Shown: positions 26,292 to 35,513 of the stretch, piece after piece | Layout of the letters: each line of letters starts with the position of its first letter | Numbering within the stretch: the stretch's first letter is position 1 | Assembly (NCBI GenBank): GCA_900313015.1 | Contig: OMPR01000008.1 | Coordinates: 248,001-312,000 of the forward strand | Source: Rhodobacteraceae bacterium EL53 | GTDB lineage: Bacteria > Pseudomonadota > Alphaproteobacteria > Rhodobacterales > Rhodobacteraceae | Length of the DNA stretch: 64,000 bases | Direction: 5' to 3' | Program-made: the position numbers and the translations under genes | The notes under the pieces: generated by a model | Databases searched by the model: none | Told to the model about the DNA's origin: nothing | Seen by the model: only the letters and a program-made list of their open reading frames with translations

Positions 26292-27053
26292 TTAACTGCG
26301 TTCGTCTGATCCCATGCGCCGCTCCAGCCAACGCACGCCTGCGCTGATGATCAGGACCAGCACCAGGTATTCAAGGATCAACAGGGAATAGATTTCGAGA
26401 GGGCGGTATTCGCTCACCACCAACTCGTTCGCGCGCCGGGTCAATTCCTGCATCCCGATGACCGAAGCAAAGGCGCTCATCTTGACGATATAGATGAACT
26501 GGTTTGCCAAGGGCGGCAGAATACGACGGATCGCCTGTGGCAGGATCACGTAGCGCATGGTTTGCAGATAGTTGAGGCCAATGGTCTGCGCCGCTTCGCT
26601 TTGGCCTTTGGCGATGGACTGAATGCCCGCGCGGTAGATTTCCGCGGTAAAGGCGCTGTCGGACAAGGCCAGCGTTATGATTGCGCCCCAAAACGGGTCA
26701 ATCGGAACGTTCATGCCCATGGATTTGAAAATGATCGGTAGCCCATAAAAAACCCAGAACAGCATAGGAAGCAGCGGGATCGAACGCACGAGTTCAACGT
26801 AAACCCGGTTGATCATCCGAATACCCCAGCGATCAGACAGGCCGGGCAATGCCACAAGCAATCCAACGAAAATAGAAATCACCGCTGCGATGACCGAAAT
26901 CAGGATGGTGTCGCCCATGCCCGAAATCAGAAACTTGATGTTGATCCAACCGGTTTCAGTGCGTGGATCAATGACATACCAACCCCACGTCGTGGAACTG
27001 GAACACCCCGAAAGGATCAAAAAGGGCAGGGTGAGTGCGAGTATTTTCTTCAT
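26292..27053 (-). CDS. Amino-acid-type ABC transporter permease with N-terminal lipobox
   Basis: A 253-residue inner-membrane permease of the HisM/GlnP family, with about five membrane helices and the cytoplasmic EAA loop (SEAAQTIGLN) at about 165-185. Unusually, the N-terminus reads as a lipoprotein signal, LILSGC with Cys17, followed by SSSTTWGWYV. Similar starts occur in some other permeases of this group as I recall them, but the meaning is unclear. It lies 18 bases downstream of the ATPase gene. Confidence 0.88.
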   Translation of the reverse strand: MKKILALTLPFLILSGCSSSTTWGWYVIDPRTETGWINIKFLISGMGDTILISVIAAVISIFVGLLVALPGLSDRWGIRMINRVYVELVRSIPLLPMLFWVFYGLPIIFKSMGMNVPIDPFWGAIITLALSDSAFTAEIYRAGIQSIAKGQSEAAQTIGLNYLQTMRYVILPQAIRRILPPLANQFIYIVKMSAFASVIGMQELTRRANELVVSEYRPLEIYSLLILEYLVLVLIISAGVRWLERRMGSDERS

Positions 27054-27071
27054 GTGACTGTCGCCCTGTCC

Positions 27072-27812
27072 TTAGTGTTGCAAGATTTGACTGAGGAACT
27101 TTTGGCAGCGCGGGGATCGCGGCGCGCCAAAGAATTCTTCGGGGGGGCCATGTTCGACCACTTCGCCGGCATCCATGAAGATCATGTTGTCTGCGACTTT
27201 GCGGGCGAATCCCATTTCATGAGTGACCACAACCATGGTCATGCCTTCGTCGGCCAAATCGGTCATGACATCCAAAACCTCGGAAATCATCTCGGGGTCC
27301 AGCGCTGAGGTCGGTTCGTCAAACAGCAAAACTTTGGGCTCCATACACAAAGATCGGGCAATGGCGACGCGCTGTTGTTGTCCGCCCGACAATTGTCCGG
27401 GGCGCTTTTTCGCCTGATCAGGGATATGCACCCGCTCCAAATATTGCATGGCTTTGTCTTCGGCGTCCTTTTTTGACAATCCGCGTGCTTTGATCGGGCC
27501 AAGCGTTAGGTTTTCCAGCACAGACAGGTGTGGAAACAGGTTGAACTGTTGAAAAACCATGCCGACTTCGGATCTGATTTGTGCAACGGACGCAGGGTCA
27601 TTGGTCAATTCGATCCCATCCACCCGAATGGTCCCTTTTTGATGTTCTTCCAATCGGTTGATACATCGCACGACGGTGGATTTACCCGATCCCGAAGGGC
27701 CACAGATCACAACTTTTTGACCAGTTTTTACTGTTAAGTGGATGTCTTTCAGGACGTGAAAGTTACCATACCATTTATTGACTCCGACGAGCTCGATTGC
27801 GGTCTCAGTCAT
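27072..27812 (-). CDS. Amino-acid-type ABC transporter ATP-binding protein
   Basis: A 246-residue GlnQ/HisP-type ATPase that powers uptake. Walker A is GPSGSGKS at 38-45, the signature is LSGGQQQR near residue 140 and Walker B is [17 protein letters not shown] lies just upstream of the ATG. The gene is divergent from its likely binding-protein partner at 27940, with 127 bases between them. Confidence 0.93.
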   Translation of the reverse strand: MTETAIELVGVNKWYGNFHVLKDIHLTVKTGQKVVICGPSGSGKSTVVRCINRLEEHQKGTIRVDGIELTNDPASVAQIRSEVGMVFQQFNLFPHLSVLENLTLGPIKARGLSKKDAEDKAMQYLERVHIPDQAKKRPGQLSGGQQQRVAIARSLCMEPKVLLFDEPTSALDPEMISEVLDVMTDLADEGMTMVVVTHEMGFARKVADNMIFMDAGEVVEHGPPEEFFGAPRSPRCQKFLSQILQH

Positions 27813-27939
27813 GTTGAACTCCCTTAGGCTTTTTCCTGGGGGGAAATTTTTTTCTTGAGAGTAAGGTGCATCTTTGCCTTAAATCAAGCAACAATCTGGT
27901 TATGATGACCACAATAAAAGCGACCAACGGGAGAAGAGA

Positions 27940-28710
27940 ATGAAACGTATCCTTAAGGCAGCCGCAGTCGCGGCCGTGGGACTTGCACTGTCAGGTGCAG
28001 CGCAGGCACAATCTGCTTTGAATGAAATTTTGGACACTGGTGTGCTCAAGGTTGGCACAACAGGGGATTGGAACCCCATGTCTTTGCGCGACCCGGCAAC
28101 GAACAGCTACAAAGGGTTCGACATCGACGTTATGAACGAGCTGGCTGCCGATCTCGGCGTAAAGGTCGAATTTGTGCCGACAGATTGGAAAACACTGGTC
28201 AATGGTGTTGTTGCGGGCAAGTACCACCTGACCGGTTCTGCCTCGATTTCCCCACCGCGTATGAAAGTGGCGGGTTTCTCGGAAAGCTATATTTCTGTTG
28301 AGATTTTCCCGTTTACGCTCAAGGAAAATGCCGAGAAATTTAATGGCTATGACTCGATCAACCAGCCCGGTGTCAAAGTTGCGACCACACTGGGAACGAC
28401 TTTTGAAAAACTGGCACGGGAATGGTTTCCAAATGCGGATATCAAAGTCGTAGAAGCCCCCGCACGCGGCTTCCAAGAAGTTCTGGCGGGACGCGCAGAC
28501 GTCTTTATTACCTCCAACATCGAAGGGTCCACGTTGGAGAAAAAATTCCCGATCACACGGGTTCCGGGCACCGAACCACGTGCGCCTACGCCGATTGCTA
28601 TGCTGTTGCCACAAGCCGATCAGGTTTGGATCAACTACGTCAACAACTGGGTGAAAGTGAAACAGGCCAAAGGGTTCTTTGAGGCGACGAAAGCCAAATG
28701 GGGCCTCTGA
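27940..28710 (+). CDS. Periplasmic substrate-binding protein of the ABC transporter
   Basis: A 256-residue family-3 solute-binding protein with a signal peptide cleaved after AQA at residue 23. The mature part begins LNEILDTGVLKVGTTGDW and has GFDIDVMNELA, typical of polar-amino-acid binding proteins and of the related cyclohexadienyl dehydratases. A GGGAGAAGAG ribosome-binding site precedes the ATG. It faces away from the ATPase and permease genes, forming a split but local transport system. The ligand is not readable; a nearby creatininase-family gene hints at a nitrogen compound, but this is weak. Confidence 0.88.
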   Translation: MKRILKAAAVAAVGLALSGAAQAQSALNEILDTGVLKVGTTGDWNPMSLRDPATNSYKGFDIDVMNELAADLGVKVEFVPTDWKTLVNGVVAGKYHLTGSASISPPRMKVAGFSESYISVEIFPFTLKENAEKFNGYDSINQPGVKVATTLGTTFEKLAREWFPNADIKVVEAPARGFQEVLAGRADVFITSNIEGSTLEKKFPITRVPGTEPRAPTPIAMLLPQADQVWINYVNNWVKVKQAKGFFEATKAKWGL

Positions 28711-28730
28711 GGTTTCCATGATTTGATTCG

Positions 28731-28764
28731 GGGCCGTGCAGCAATGCGCGGCCCTCTTTGTTTG
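28731..28764 (+). terminator. Hairpin terminator after the binding-protein gene
   Basis: GC-rich arms 28731-28739 and 28746-28754, with one imperfect pair, are followed by a T-rich stretch. It separates the binding-protein gene from the creatininase-family gene. Confidence 0.7.
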
Positions 28765-28784
28765 TGGCCTCTTGGGAATGTGCG

Positions 28785-29522
28785 ATGAAACTGATGGATA
28801 TGACGTGGCGACAGGTCGAAACCAAGTTAGAGGCGGGCGCCTGTGTGTTGTTGCCAGTCGGGTCAACCGAACAGCACGGACCAATGGGGCGGATCGGAAC
28901 TGACACCATGTGCGCCGACGCGGTGGCGCAGGTGGCGGCAGATCACAGTGATGCGATTGTGGCACCCGCGCTTGCTTATACGCCTGCGCCTTTCAACACT
29001 GCCTTTCCCGGAACAGTGTCTTTGTCAGAACCCGTTTTCAAGGCGATGGCCGACGAAGTTATCAAGGGGTTGTTGGCCCAAGGGTTTCAAGGTGTCTTTG
29101 TGGTGAATGGGCACGGCGCAAACCTGGCCCCTTTGTACGAAATCGCGCAAGAACTCCCCAAAAGGGCGCTTGGTATCATGAGTTGGTGGGACGCCCCTGA
29201 GGCCAATGCCTTGCGCAAATCCCTGTACGGGGATTGGGAAGGGATGCACGCCACCCCCTCTGAAATCGCAATCACCCAAGCGTTGCTAGGCGTGTTACCC
29301 GAGGATGATGCGGCCCAGCCACCGATGCGCCTAAGCCCTGAATTTATCAAAGCCCACGCAGGGGATAAGCATGGCCCCCCCGATGAACACCGCGCCGAAT
29401 TCCCGGACGGACGGGTCGGATCGCACTCGGCTTTGGCCCGTCCTGAGCACGGTGAACAATTGCTGGCCTTGGCGGCAAAAGGCATAGCAGTGGCCTTTGC
29501 CACGTTTTCTGACGCGCGTTAG
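28785..29522 (+). CDS. Creatininase-family metal-dependent amidohydrolase
   Basis: A 245-residue enzyme of the creatininase superfamily, which includes creatininase, mycofactocin MftE and FAPy deformylases of riboflavin metabolism. The metal ligands are visible in GSTEQHGP (Glu29, His31), GTD (Asp40), NGHGAN and HATPSE. I start at the ATG at 28785; the longer form from 28758 overlaps the terminator's downstream flank and has no family match. Its stop overlaps that of the convergent histidine kinase by four bases. The substrate is unknown. Confidence 0.85.
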   Translation: MKLMDMTWRQVETKLEAGACVLLPVGSTEQHGPMGRIGTDTMCADAVAQVAADHSDAIVAPALAYTPAPFNTAFPGTVSLSEPVFKAMADEVIKGLLAQGFQGVFVVNGHGANLAPLYEIAQELPKRALGIMSWWDAPEANALRKSLYGDWEGMHATPSEIAITQALLGVLPEDDAAQPPMRLSPEFIKAHAGDKHGPPDEHRAEFPDGRVGSHSALARPEHGEQLLALAAKGIAVAFATFSDAR

Positions 29523-30883
29523 TTCATCAAAGTCAGCTTTATTTCTAGGCCAATCGTACGATTTCGGGCCTCAATCGTACCACCATGCATCCGCGCGATG
29601 GCCGCGACCAAAGCCAAGCCCAAACCCGAGTTTTTGTTCGTGCGGCTCGGGTCCAAGGTGACAAAGGGTTGGGACAGGCGGCTCAGATCTGCGTCGGGCA
29701 CGCCCGGACCCTGATCCCGTACCGATAGACACAGACCGGCGTCGGTTTGCGCCAGCTTGACGGTAATCGTCGTTTCGGCAGGCGCGTATCGCAAGGCGTT
29801 GTCCAACAGGTTTGAGAGGGCTTGCGCCAGCAACGTTTTGTGCGCGGGTATCGGGTCTGCGTCGCCTTCGATTGTGATGGTCACATTTTTGTCTGCTGCG
29901 ACGGGTTCATAAAATTCGACAACATCATGCACCAATGCGGGCACGTCGACGGGTTCGAATTCGTCCCGACCCAACCCTGCCTCGGCCCGCGAAATTTCGG
30001 TCAGTTGGGAAAACACCCGCAATAGGTGGTCGACCTCAGCCAATGCGCGGGCGGCATCCGTGTCGCGTTCGGCATCGGTGCGGGTGACATCGGTCAACTG
30101 CTCTACTCGCTGGCGCAAGCGCGACAGGGGGGATCGCAGGTCATGGGCGATTGAATTGGTGGTCATCCGCAGGTTGCTGATCAGATCTTCGTTTTGATCG
30201 AGCATACCGTTCAGCGTTGTCGCCATCTGGTCAAATTCATCGCCTGTCCCGCGCAGCGGGATGCGACGCGACAGGTCGCCGGACACGATGTCCTCAGATG
30301 TGCGTGCAATATCAGCGAGGCGTGAAAAGACCAGCCGGGTTAAAAGCCACCCGGTTAATAGACTGAGTGCCAGCGCCGCCAGCAGGGACAGGCCCACCGA
30401 GCGCAATAGAACGCGGTCAAATTTGCGGCTTGCCGAAGCATCCCGGCCAACCAAGAGACGTTCATAGAGGGGGAGCTTGATGGACGCCGCCGAGATCGAG
30501 ACGCTTTCACCGGAGTCCGTTTTGATCAGGTCCAGTTCAACCCAGCCACTGCCGGGTTCCACGTCCTTGGGCCATCCAATCAGATTGCCAGCCAGAACGT
30601 TGCCTTGGGCGTCGGCCAGAAGGTACAGAGCATCCCGCGCTGCCGCATCTTCGGATCGCCTCTCAATCGCCCGGATCAGGCCGATGGTTCCCATCCGCTC
30701 GTATTCATCCGCAAGGCCCGCCAGTTCGGCGGTTACGACGCTGCGGGTCTCATTAGCGATGGTGCGGTTGGCTGTCAGATAGACCAAGGTCAGGACCGCG
30801 GCCGTCATCACCGTGCTGAGGGTGACGCTTGCCAAGACAAGGCGCGTGCGCGCATTGCGCCACTGTATCAATGGTTTACGCAT
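29519..30883 (-). CDS. Two-component sensor histidine kinase
   Basis: A 454-residue membrane kinase with transmembrane helices at about 17-38 and 162-184 around a periplasmic sensor domain. These are followed by HAMP (about 185-237), HisKA with the phospho-acceptor His247 in SIAHDLRSPL, and an HATPase domain (N box LLDNALRYA, G boxes DQGPGVPD and GLGLAL). It overlaps the response-regulator gene by eight bases. The cluster with a DegP-type protease suggests a cell-envelope stress signal, but the stimulus is not known. Confidence 0.94.
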   Translation of the reverse strand: MRKPLIQWRNARTRLVLASVTLSTVMTAAVLTLVYLTANRTIANETRSVVTAELAGLADEYERMGTIGLIRAIERRSEDAAARDALYLLADAQGNVLAGNLIGWPKDVEPGSGWVELDLIKTDSGESVSISAASIKLPLYERLLVGRDASASRKFDRVLLRSVGLSLLAALALSLLTGWLLTRLVFSRLADIARTSEDIVSGDLSRRIPLRGTGDEFDQMATTLNGMLDQNEDLISNLRMTTNSIAHDLRSPLSRLRQRVEQLTDVTRTDAERDTDAARALAEVDHLLRVFSQLTEISRAEAGLGRDEFEPVDVPALVHDVVEFYEPVAADKNVTITIEGDADPIPAHKTLLAQALSNLLDNALRYAPAETTITVKLAQTDAGLCLSVRDQGPGVPDADLSRLSQPFVTLDPSRTNKNSGLGLALVAAIARMHGGTIEARNRTIGLEIKLTLMN

Positions 30884-31556
30884 CGGACATCATGTAACCG
30901 GCACCGCGTACCGTCTCGATCAGGGGCTTTGTGTTCCCTTCGTCAATCTGACGGCGCAATTTCGAGATATGGACATCGACGATATTTGTGTTGGGGTCGA
31001 AATGGTATTCCCAGACCCCCTCTAACAGCATGGTGCGTGAGATAACGCGGTTTTTGCGCCGCAAAAAGAACTCGAGAATTTGGAACTCACGCGGGGTCAA
31101 TGTCAGTTCCTGACCGGCGCGCGTGACTTTGTGTTTGAGCAGATCCATTTCCAGATCATGGCAGGTCAGCGTTGAGGTTTCTTCGGTGTCTTGGGGACGG
31201 CGCAGCAAGGCTTCGATCCGGGCGTGTAACTCCTGAAACGAGAACGGTTTGACCAAATAATCATCGGCCCCGGCGCGCAACCCTTTGACGCGTTCATCAA
31301 CCGCGCTCATCGCGGTGAGCATCAAAACAGGGGTCTTTAATCCCGCGGCACGGATGGATTTGATCAGCGCCAATCCGTCCAAACCCGGCAACATGCGATC
31401 CAAAACAATGGCGTCAAATCCGCCATCCGTGGCATGGTACAAGCCTTCGCGCCCATCGGGGGCGGTTTCCACAGTAAAACCTTCCTCACCAAACCCTTTG
31501 GCAAGGAACTCGCGGGTGTCGGTGTCGTCTTCGACGATCAGAAGGCGTCTGCTCAT
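30876..31556 (-). CDS. OmpR-family response regulator
   Basis: A 226-residue regulator with an N-terminal receiver domain (acidic pair Glu9-Asp10, phospho-acceptor Asp53 in VLDRMLPG, Thr81, Lys103 in LVKPF). A winged-helix DNA-binding domain follows (about 128-223, with TPREFQILEF and NIVDVHISKLRRQID). It is the partner of the kinase that overlaps its end and lies downstream of the degP-type gene, which it may control. Confidence 0.96.
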   Translation of the reverse strand: MSRRLLIVEDDTDTREFLAKGFGEEGFTVETAPDGREGLYHATDGGFDAIVLDRMLPGLDGLALIKSIRAAGLKTPVLMLTAMSAVDERVKGLRAGADDYLVKPFSFQELHARIEALLRRPQDTEETSTLTCHDLEMDLLKHKVTRAGQELTLTPREFQILEFFLRRKNRVISRTMLLEGVWEYHFDPNTNIVDVHISKLRRQIDEGNTKPLIETVRGAGYMMSDA

Positions 31557-31624
31557 GTCGGGTCATCCTTTTGTTTTGAATATACAGTCTGGAAAAATGG
31601 ATTGCACGTCCTGCGCACTAAATG

Positions 31625-31651
31625 GCCGGGCGCGGATGGGGCGCGCCCGGC
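31625..31651. other. GC-rich hairpin between degP-type and response-regulator genes
   Basis: Ten-base arms 31625-31634 and 31642-31651 pair perfectly around a seven-base loop. On the minus strand only three T residues follow nearby, so it may be a processing site or a weak attenuator that lowers expression of the two regulator genes relative to the protease. Confidence 0.4.
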
Positions 31652-31741
31652 CGGGCCGGCAGAAATGACGTGAGTGGTGGTCCGCCGACCCAGGCGCGCG
31701 CTAGAACCCCTCGAAACTTGGCGCGCGCATCAGGGTGTGGG

Positions 31742-33178
31742 TCAGGCGATTTCCACCGCGACAAAGATCTGGTTGCCACTGCGATTGATCAGCACCAGCG
31801 CGGGGTCCGTCTTTTCCGACTTCAGCGCCTTTTTCAAAGCGGTGGGCGTTTTGGTTTCTTCGCTGCCCAGTTTGACAATGACATCGCCAACCTTGAGCCC
31901 GGCCTTGGCTGCCGGACCGTCTTGCGACAGCGAGGTGACCACGACCCCTGAAACCGTGTCGTCAACACCAACCTCGGCCCGGGCGGTTTCGGTCAGTGGT
32001 GCAACCGTAACGCCCAATACCTTGGCCGACGATTCGCTTTGCATCGGGGTGTCGATCTCTGCCGCAGCGGTTTCAAAGGTACCGATCGTGACAGTCACGG
32101 TTTCAGGGCGACCATTGCGGAACACCTCGATCCGGCTGTCGTTCCCGGCTTTGGTCGCGCCGACAAGGCGGGGCAGATCGGCGCTGGATTTCACCGGGGT
32201 GCCGTTGAACGCGACGATCACATCGCCGGATTTCAGCACACCTTGTGAGGGGCTGTCGGGGACAATGTCAGAGACAAGCGCGCCTTTGGTTCCCTCGAGC
32301 CCCATAGCGGCTGCGATGTCGGCGTTCAGGTTCTGGATCGAAACCCCCAACCAACCGCGGTTGACCTGACCGTCATCTTTGAGGTCGGCCACAATGGTGT
32401 CGACGATATTTGAAGTGACCGCAAAGCCCAGACCAACGGAGCCGCCGGTGGGGGAATAGATCGCAGAGTTCACACCAACGACGTCGCCCTGCATGTTAAA
32501 GAGCGGACCACCAGAGTTGCCTTTGTTGATCGCGGCGTCAGTTTGCAGGAATTCGGCATAGGGCCCTTCGGAAATATTACGCCCTTTGGCTGAAACGATG
32601 CCTGTGGTGACGGTGCTGCTGAGACCAAATGGGTTACCGACGGCTACGACGTCTTCACCAACACGGATCACATCGCTGTTGCCCAATTCAACGGCAGGCA
32701 GGGTCTCGCCGGCGTCGATCCGCAACAGGGCAAGGTCGGTCAAGGCATCCATGCCGATGACTTGGGCCTCGAACTCGCGATCATCGCTCAGGCGGACGGT
32801 CACTGTGTCGGCCCCGTCAACGACGTGATGGTTGGTGACGATCAGGCCATCTGCTTCGAGGATAAAGCCTGAGCCCAATCCCTGACGGGGGCCTTCTTGG
32901 CCGCGGGGCATCTGATCGGGCGCGCCAAAGCGGCGGAAGAATTCACCAAATGGCTGGCCGTCGCGGTCAAACTGTTGCGCGCCAGCGGGTTGTGGTTTTG
33001 CATCCTGGGTGGCGAGAATGGTGACAACCGAAGGTGCGACCTCTTCTACCAGATCTGCCAAGGCTTCGTCGGCGGCACTGGGCAGGGCTGTCGAGGCCAG
33101 CAACAGCGCGCTGAGCGCAGAAGCGCCAGCCCATTGTGGCAAGTGGGATGTAAGGCGAGGGGATTTGCGAATGCTCAT
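31742..33178 (-). CDS. Periplasmic serine protease, DegP/DegQ (Do) family
   Basis: A 478-residue HtrA protease and chaperone. It has a signal peptide (about 15-36, cleavage after SAA), a trypsin-like domain with the triad His118 (TNHHVV), Asp148 (LTDLALL) and Ser222 (KGNSGGPL), and two PDZ domains (about 270-365 and 385-470). The Q-linker after residue 60 is short and Gln/Pro-rich. It precedes a two-component system on the same strand, resembling envelope-stress loci, and degrades or refolds misfolded periplasmic proteins. Confidence 0.95.
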   Translation of the reverse strand: MSIRKSPRLTSHLPQWAGASALSALLLASTALPSAADEALADLVEEVAPSVVTILATQDAKPQPAGAQQFDRDGQPFGEFFRRFGAPDQMPRGQEGPRQGLGSGFILEADGLIVTNHHVVDGADTVTVRLSDDREFEAQVIGMDALTDLALLRIDAGETLPAVELGNSDVIRVGEDVVAVGNPFGLSSTVTTGIVSAKGRNISEGPYAEFLQTDAAINKGNSGGPLFNMQGDVVGVNSAIYSPTGGSVGLGFAVTSNIVDTIVADLKDDGQVNRGWLGVSIQNLNADIAAAMGLEGTKGALVSDIVPDSPSQGVLKSGDVIVAFNGTPVKSSADLPRLVGATKAGNDSRIEVFRNGRPETVTVTIGTFETAAAEIDTPMQSESSAKVLGVTVAPLTETARAEVGVDDTVSGVVVTSLSQDGPAAKAGLKVGDVIVKLGSEETKTPTALKKALKSEKTDPALVLINRSGNQIFVAVEIA

Positions 33179-33259
33179 TTTAGTCTCCTGTGATCTTACC
33201 GGGTCTTGTTCCGGGGTTGATGAGGAACCTAAGGGAGCAATCTGTGCCTTTGCTGATGG

Positions 33260-33283
33260 CCAGATTAAGGTTTGTTAATCTGG
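33260..33283. other. Inverted repeat between M20 and degP-type genes
   Basis: Nine-base arms 33260-33268 and 33275-33283 form a perfect AT-containing hairpin. It sits directly after the M20 stop and about 80 bases upstream of the degP-type start, so it could be a weak terminator or an operator for the protease gene. Confidence 0.4.
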
Positions 33284-33285
33284 CT

Positions 33286-34656
33286 TTATTTTGTTGGGGG
33301 ATGTTCCGCGATATCCCAGAACAGGCCTGTCATGACTTGTGCAGCCTGACGAAAGGTCTGCTCTAGCACATGTTCGTTTGGGGCATGCTGATTACACCCG
33401 GTATAGGAATGCGGCACCCAGATTGTGGGTAATCCCAAGGTTTCTGCAAAACACGCATTGGGCAGAGAACCCCCAAGATTTGGCAGCACATGGGGTTTGC
33501 GTCCAACCGTGCGGGTGATCGAGGTGATGGCAAATTGCGCCCAAGGGTGGGCGGGGTCCAATCTGGTGGCCTCAAACGGGTCTCCGTCTGTTTCGGTGAT
33601 GGTCACGCGTTGGAATCCGTTGCGATCCAGATGGCGGCGCAGAGCGGGCAGAATGTCCTGGGATCGGGTGCCGACCACAAAACGCAGCTGGCAGGTGGCG
33701 CGGGCCTGTCCTGCGATGGCATTGACTGGGGCCTCGGGTATTCCGGCATGCAGGGCAAGGATGGAAAAGGCGTTCCAGCCGAAAACACGCTCAGCGGCGC
33801 TGAGGTCTGGTTCGCCCCAATCGGGGTCCGCGCCTTTGGGCTCTGGCAGGTCGGCAAGCACTGAACGTATGTTTTGGGTCAATGAAACAGGGCGCCATTC
33901 GGGTATTTGTATCGCTCCGCGAACGTCAGTGATCGTTGCAAGCGCGTGTGACAGGATCATTGCCGGGTCGGCCAACAGGCCACCCCAATTGCCCGAATGA
34001 TGCGCGCCGGGTCGCAGATCTATGCTGAGATCGAAATTGAGCGCGCCGCGTGCGCCCATAAACAGGGTTGGGGTATTGGGGTCTAGCCGGGGGCCATCTG
34101 AGGCGATCAAGACGTCAGCCTTCAGCCGGTCTTGTTCCGTCTCACAGAGGTCTGCCAAACCGGGTGATCCGATCTCTTCGCCCATCTCCATCAGGAGTTT
34201 GAGGTTAAAGCCGAGGTGCCCGCGCGTTTTAAGAACGGATTCGAGGGCGGTGAGATTTATCAGGTGCTGGCCCTTGTTGTCGGCGGTGCCACGACCATAG
34301 ACCCGATCGCCGCGGTGGGTCAGCTCAAAGGGAGTTAGGCCGTCGTCCCAATCCGCGCTTTGTGCACGGGTGACATCACCGTGTCCGTAGGAGAGGATGG
34401 TGGGTAGGGTGGGGTCTTCGATCCGTTGTGCCAAGAGAAATGGCGCGCCGCCCATTGGGTTGGGGAGCAGGCTGCAGGTCATGCCCAACCGTTCGGCGCG
34501 CGGGATGATCTGGTCGCTGAGATAGGTGGCCAGATGTGGGGCGGCGGCGGGGTTCTGGCTTTCGGACGGGACACGGACCAGATCTGCCAAGGCTTGCCAG
34601 AACGTTCCGGTGTCAAAGGCATCATCAGATAAAGACTGGGCTGCGTCGCGGGTCAT
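33286..34656 (-). CDS. M20-family dipeptidase/carboxypeptidase
   Basis: A 456-residue M20 metallopeptidase of the dipeptidase or acetylornithine-deacetylase-like branch. Metal-site motifs are SYGHGDVT, GRGTADNKGQ and MEMGEEIGS, followed by a dimerisation lid (GARGALNFDLSIDL) and a C-terminal CNQHAPNE. I start at the ATG at 34656 because it makes an ATGA overlap with the upstream CobW-type gene; an ATG at 34668 is also in frame. It is the third gene of a coupled unit with the GTPase and an amidohydrolase and is probably a zinc enzyme. Confidence 0.88.
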   Translation of the reverse strand: MTRDAAQSLSDDAFDTGTFWQALADLVRVPSESQNPAAAPHLATYLSDQIIPRAERLGMTCSLLPNPMGGAPFLLAQRIEDPTLPTILSYGHGDVTRAQSADWDDGLTPFELTHRGDRVYGRGTADNKGQHLINLTALESVLKTRGHLGFNLKLLMEMGEEIGSPGLADLCETEQDRLKADVLIASDGPRLDPNTPTLFMGARGALNFDLSIDLRPGAHHSGNWGGLLADPAMILSHALATITDVRGAIQIPEWRPVSLTQNIRSVLADLPEPKGADPDWGEPDLSAAERVFGWNAFSILALHAGIPEAPVNAIAGQARATCQLRFVVGTRSQDILPALRRHLDRNGFQRVTITETDGDPFEATRLDPAHPWAQFAITSITRTVGRKPHVLPNLGGSLPNACFAETLGLPTIWVPHSYTGCNQHAPNEHVLEQTFRQAAQVMTGLFWDIAEHPPTK

Positions 34657-35513
34657 GTGGTCCACCATGTGGCGATTTGGTCGGCAGAAATGCGATCTGC
34701 GAGGCCCAGCGCCACGATCCCTTGGGCTTGCGTGTCTGAGGTGCGGATTTCTGTGTGGGTGCCGACACAGTGAATTTCGAATGTCCCATCGGGGCCGGAA
34801 ACAAACCCTTTGACACGATACAGCCCATCGGGTCGGTTTCGGATTTTGGTCTCAATTTGAGCACGGTTGAGCGGGTCAGGCGCGGGGTCGTTCCAATGTG
34901 CATATATAGGGTGTGAGGTCGTGTGCCGGGAATTGGGCAGGGGTGTCACCCCAAACACCAACGGGGCCAAAGGCCCATCCGGGAGTGGAATTGGGGTGCC
35001 AAGGGAATGTGCGCTGAGCTGTGCAAGCAAATCATCAGAGGGGGTTTGCCCCTTGGTCAGCAGTTTCAGATCTGCCGCTTGAATTTGTTGCGCGACTTGG
35101 GGTGCGATCAAGTCGTCCGTTAGCAGATCGGCGCAATTCAAGGCATCTATCAGCGTGACGATCCCGGCATATGACATCTCTGGTTCGGCTTTGGCGGCGT
35201 TGGCAATGGCGGCGGGGTCGGCGATACCGCTGGCCTCGATCACCAGATGGTCAGGGCGGGGGCGGCGGTCCAGCGCATCGCCCAAGGCCATGAACAGATC
35301 AGCCCCCATGGTGCAGCACACACAGCCGTTGGTCAGAGCGATTGTATCATCGCCGGATGTTTCGATCAGGGCCGCATCAATATTGATGGCGCCGAAATCG
35401 TTGACCATCACCAATAGGCGCAAACCGTGATCTTCGGCCAGCAGGCGGTTGATCAGGGTCGTTTTGCCAGCGCCAAGATAGCCGCTGATCACCGTAAGGG
35501 GCAGGCGGGTCAT
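34653..35513 (-). CDS. CobW/COG0523-family GTPase, putative metallochaperone
   Basis: A 286-residue G3E GTPase with the P-loop GYLGAGKTT at 11-19, the metal-binding CVCC at 64-67 and EASGIADP as the G3 region. Such proteins deliver metals, often zinc, to client enzymes. The usual NKxD guanine motif is degenerate here and reads LLTKGQ, so nucleotide specificity may be altered. It is shorter than most COG0523 proteins (about 320-400) and has a reduced C-terminal domain. Both neighbours are putative metallohydrolases joined to it by ATGA overlaps, making them likely clients. Confidence 0.87.
   Translation of the reverse strand: MTRLPLTVISGYLGAGKTTLINRLLAEDHGLRLLVMVNDFGAINIDAALIETSGDDTIALTNGCVCCTMGADLFMALGDALDRRPRPDHLVIEASGIADPAAIANAAKAEPEMSYAGIVTLIDALNCADLLTDDLIAPQVAQQIQAADLKLLTKGQTPSDDLLAQLSAHSLGTPIPLPDGPLAPLVFGVTPLPNSRHTTSHPIYAHWNDPAPDPLNRAQIETKIRNRPDGLYRVKGFVSGPDGTFEIHCVGTHTEIRTSDTQAQGIVALGLADRISADQIATWWTT

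Noticed and set aside
27991-28965. A 324-codon minus-strand frame opposite the binding-protein gene
   Set aside because: The plus strand encodes a complete binding protein with signal peptide; the frame also crosses the terminator at 28731-28764.
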